Assembly: GCA_043759735.1 (NCBI GenBank)
Contig: JAYUQC010000170.1
Location: 1-9,524, forward strand
Reading direction: 5' to 3'
Length of the DNA: 9,524 nt
DNA from: CAISIP01 sp043759735
Lineage (GTDB): Bacteria > Pseudomonadota > Gammaproteobacteria > Burkholderiales > Burkholderiaceae_C
A model generated the notes under the pieces. That model was not told the origin of the DNA and searched no databases. It worked only from the letters and a program-made list of their open reading frames with translations. Positions 7,473 to 9,524 of this stretch are shown piece after piece. A program made the translations under genes and the position numbers. The first letter of the stretch is position 1, and each line of letters begins with the position of its first letter.

Positions 7473-8273
7473 CTACGTCCGCTCGATCCGCGCATACGCG
7501 CTGTGCGCATGGATCGACTCGAAGTTTTCGACATCCACGCTGTAGCGCCCAACGCGGGCATCGGCGTTCAGCCGCAGCGCCACGTCGCGCACCAGATCTT
7601 CCACGAATTTGGGGTTCTCGTAGGCGCGTTCGGTGACCCACTTTTCGTCAGCGCGCTTCAGCATGGGCCAGATCTCGCTCGACGCGGAATCTTCGGCAAA
7701 GCGGACCAACTCGAGCCACGAAATCTCGTCCAGCAACCCAACGCGAATCGTCACGTGGGAGCGCTGGTTGTGGGCACCGTAGTCTGAAATTTCCTTTGAA
7801 CACGGACACAGCGATTTGACCGGCACCACCACTTCGGCGCTGACGCTGGACACACCGCCGCGCGTTTCGGCGATCCACTTGCCCTGGTACTCGAGCAGGC
7901 TTTCAACGCCCGACACCGGCGCGCGCTTGCGGATGAAGAACGGGAAGCGGACCTCGATGCGACCCTCGGTGGCGTGCAGCGCATCGAGCATGCGCACCAA
8001 GCCCGCCCGCATCGCGGCCGCGTCCATCGGCGCATCCAGCGCATCCAGCCAGGCGACGAAGCGCGACATGTGGGTGCCCTTTTGCTCGGCGGGCAAGGCC
8101 ACGTCGAGATCCCACTGCCCGACGGTGGCGGTGACGGCCTTGCCCACGCGCAACCGCAGCGGGTAGCGAACATCCTTAACACCGACGCGCTGAATCGCCA
8201 GGTGCCGCTCGTCACGTTCGCTTTGCGTGTCGGGAATGTGCAGTGCGCTTTTCAGATCGGTCATGTGGTTCAT
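7473..8273 (-). CDS. folE2: GTP cyclohydrolase FolE2 (type IB)
   Basis: This 266-residue cytoplasmic enzyme converts GTP to 7,8-dihydroneopterin triphosphate, the first step to tetrahydrofolate and also a queuosine precursor route. It is the GCYH-IB type, unrelated in primary sequence to FolE and able to use metals other than zinc. Family signatures are IQRVGVKDVRYPL (27-39), HMSRFV (68-73), SLCPCSKEIS (154-163) with the metal-binding and catalytic cysteines, YGAHNQRSH (165-173), and ERAYENPKFVEDLVRD (215-230), whose Glu219 fits the metal ligand. The start MNHMTDLKSA at 8273 agrees with homologue lengths. An in-frame upstream start at 8324 would add an Arg-rich stretch unlike the family, and MTDL at 8264 is an alternative. 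It lies 134 bases downstream of dxs on the same strand. No Zur-like A/T-rich operator is visible, so transcription with dxs is likely. Confidence 0.95.
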   Translation of the reverse strand: MNHMTDLKSALHIPDTQSERDERHLAIQRVGVKDVRYPLRLRVGKAVTATVGQWDLDVALPAEQKGTHMSRFVAWLDALDAPMDAAAMRAGLVRMLDALHATEGRIEVRFPFFIRKRAPVSGVESLLEYQGKWIAETRGGVSSVSAEVVVPVKSLCPCSKEISDYGAHNQRSHVTIRVGLLDEISWLELVRFAEDSASSEIWPMLKRADEKWVTERAYENPKFVEDLVRDVALRLNADARVGRYSVDVENFESIHAHSAYARIERT

Positions 8274-8407
8274 GGAAGTCTTTTTCGGCCCGCCCACTCG
8301 GCGGCGTTCGGCACCGTTCGGCACCGTTCAGCCCAGCGTGCCTTCGTCAAACGCGAGCATCGCACCAATCGATGCGCCCCACCCCGCTGGGGAATTGAAC
8401 GCGGCGT
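8274..8407 (-). repeat. dxs-folE2 spacer with 10-bp tandem repeat and small hairpins
   Basis: Plus-strand GTTCGGCACC is repeated exactly at 8306-8315 and 8316-8325, followed by a partial third copy, GTTCAGCCC. GCATCG (8357-8362) and CGATGC (8370-8375) form a 6-bp hairpin with a 7-base loop, and CCCC-GCT-GGGG lies at 8382-8392. None is followed by a T-run on the minus strand, so I see no terminator between dxs and folE2. No gene fits in this spacer. Confidence 0.5.
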
Positions 8408-9524
8408 TCAGCGATTCACGGCCGGCCGCACCAGCACCGGCCGCGCACCGAAGCGCTTCAGGATCGATTGCTCGATGCCCGCCGCGTCGAGCCCGCACAA
8501 CTGAAGCAATTTGGCCGGGTCGCCGTGCTCGACGAATTCGTCTGGCAGGCCCAGCACCAGCACCGGTATCTGGATGCCGGCCGCCTGCAGGGCCTCGACC
8601 ACCGCACTGCCCGCGCCGCCCATCGTGCAGCCTTCTTCGACGGTCACGATTGCATCATGACTGCGCGCCAATTCAGTCACCAACGCGACATCCAGCGGTT
8701 TGACGAAGCGCATGTTGGCCACGCTGGCGTCGAGCCGCTCGGCCGCCGCCAGCGCCGGATGCAACAAGGTGCCGAACGCGAGGATGGCGATGCGCTGGCC
8801 CGGCTGGCCCAGCGACTTGCCGGCTTCACGCCGCAACTCGCCGGTGCCCATTGGAATTTCGGTCATCTGAGACTGGATCTCTACGCCCGCGCCGCGTCCG
8901 CGCGGGTAGCGCACGGCAGTCGGGTGGTTTTGCTTGAACGCGGTGTACAGCAACTGGCGGCACTCGTTCTCGTCTGACGGCGTCATCAGGCTCATGTTCG
9001 GAATGCAGCGCAGGTAAGCGATGTCGTAGGCGCCGGCATGGGTCGCGCCGTCGGCACCCACCAGCCCGGCCCGGTCGAGCGCGAAGACCACCGGCAAGTT
9101 CTGGATCGCCACGTCGTGGATCAACTGGTCGTAGCCGCGCTGCAGGAAGGTGGAGTAGATGGCGACCACCGGCTTCAGGCCTTCGCACGCCAGACCGGCA
9201 GCGAAGGTGACGGCGTGCTGTTCGGCAATGCCGACATCGAAATAGCGCTTGGGAAAGCGCCTCTCGAACTCGACCATGCCCGAGCCTTCGCGCATGGCCG
9301 GGGTGATGCCGACCAGACGTTCATCCTGCGCCGCCATGTCGCACAGCCACTGGCCGAACACCTGGGTGAAGGTCGGCTTGCCGGGCGCGGCTTTCTTGAT
9401 GCCCTCGGCCGGGTCGAACTTGCCGGATGCCGCGTGGTAGCCCACCGGGTCGGCCTCGGCCAGCTTGTAGCCGTAGCCCTTTTTGGTGACGACATGCAGA
9501 AACTGCGGGCCCTTCAGGTCGCGC
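8408..9524 (-). CDS. dxs: 1-deoxy-D-xylulose-5-phosphate synthase, C-terminal part (cut by window edge)
   Basis: The enzyme condenses pyruvate and glyceraldehyde 3-phosphate with thiamine diphosphate to give DXP, the first step of the MEP isoprenoid pathway and a source for thiamine and pyridoxal synthesis. The window holds about 371 residues, from RDLKGPQFLHVVTKKGYGYK to the TGA at 8408-8410. That is roughly the last 60% of the usual 620 or so residues; the N-terminal ThDP domain lies beyond the right edge. DVGIAEQHAVTFAAG carries the catalytic Glu (codon 9221-9223; Glu370 in E. coli). DRAGLVGADGATHAGAYD has the substrate-binding His (codon 9038-9040; His431 in E. coli). PSDENECRQLL, RYPRGRG and the transketolase C-terminal domain EEGCTMGGAGSAVVEAL follow. 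The reading frame is unbroken. Adjacent folE2 downstream is the common betaproteobacterial order, often with ispA upstream of dxs. Confidence 0.97.
   Translation of the reverse strand, partial: RDLKGPQFLHVVTKKGYGYKLAEADPVGYHAASGKFDPAEGIKKAAPGKPTFTQVFGQWLCDMAAQDERLVGITPAMREGSGMVEFERRFPKRYFDVGIAEQHAVTFAAGLACEGLKPVVAIYSTFLQRGYDQLIHDVAIQNLPVVFALDRAGLVGADGATHAGAYDIAYLRCIPNMSLMTPSDENECRQLLYTAFKQNHPTAVRYPRGRGAGVEIQSQMTEIPMGTGELRREAGKSLGQPGQRIAILAFGTLLHPALAAAERLDASVANMRFVKPLDVALVTELARSHDAIVTVEEGCTMGGAGSAVVEALQAAGIQIPVLVLGLPDEFVEHGDPAKLLQLCGLDAAGIEQSILKRFGARPVLVRPAVNR

Overview
The window is a GC-rich stretch of bacterial chromosome, most likely from a betaproteobacterium (Burkholderiales or Rhodocyclales type). 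This rests on protein style and gene order: a single-chain iron-sulfur fumarase, a UPF0114 membrane protein, a CitMHS_2-type antiporter with a leader, and dxs followed directly by folE2, an order common in that class. The genus cannot be fixed from the sequence alone.

Two parts differ in character. Positions 1 to about 1120 are a small scrap-yard of accessory DNA. It holds a possible 3' end of an unknown gene (1-114), the C-terminal end of an IS66-family transposase on the minus strand (300-542), a perfect 18-bp inverted repeat (532-569), the C-terminal third or so of a BrnT-type toxin (576-692), and a complete BrnA-type antitoxin (649-1002). The transposase and brnT remnants are head to head. 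Both lack their 5' parts, and the palindrome sits exactly where both break off. This region abuts the 3' (CCA) end of a tRNA-Ser(GGA) gene at 1121-1211 (minus), a classic place for islands to join the core chromosome.

Positions 1121 to 9524 are ordinary core genome. acs (1295-3283, minus) makes acetyl-CoA from acetate. A divergent UPF0114 membrane protein (3450-4064, plus) shares a 166-bp upstream region with acs that contains repeats and a likely promoter. An NhaD/CitMHS_2-like sodium:proton antiporter or organic-anion permease follows (4376-5800, plus), then a class I fumarase (5915-7462, plus). Facing the fumarase are folE2 (7473-8273, minus) and, upstream of it, dxs (8408 to the window edge, minus, 5' end missing).

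Functionally the core part is central carbon metabolism (acetate activation, fumarate to malate), ion or dicarboxylate transport, and two biosynthetic entry steps (isoprenoids by the MEP pathway; pterin/folate by the GCYH-IB enzyme). No complete new system is present. The most unusual object is the palindromic breakpoint joining the IS66 and brnT remnants and leaving brnA without its toxin.
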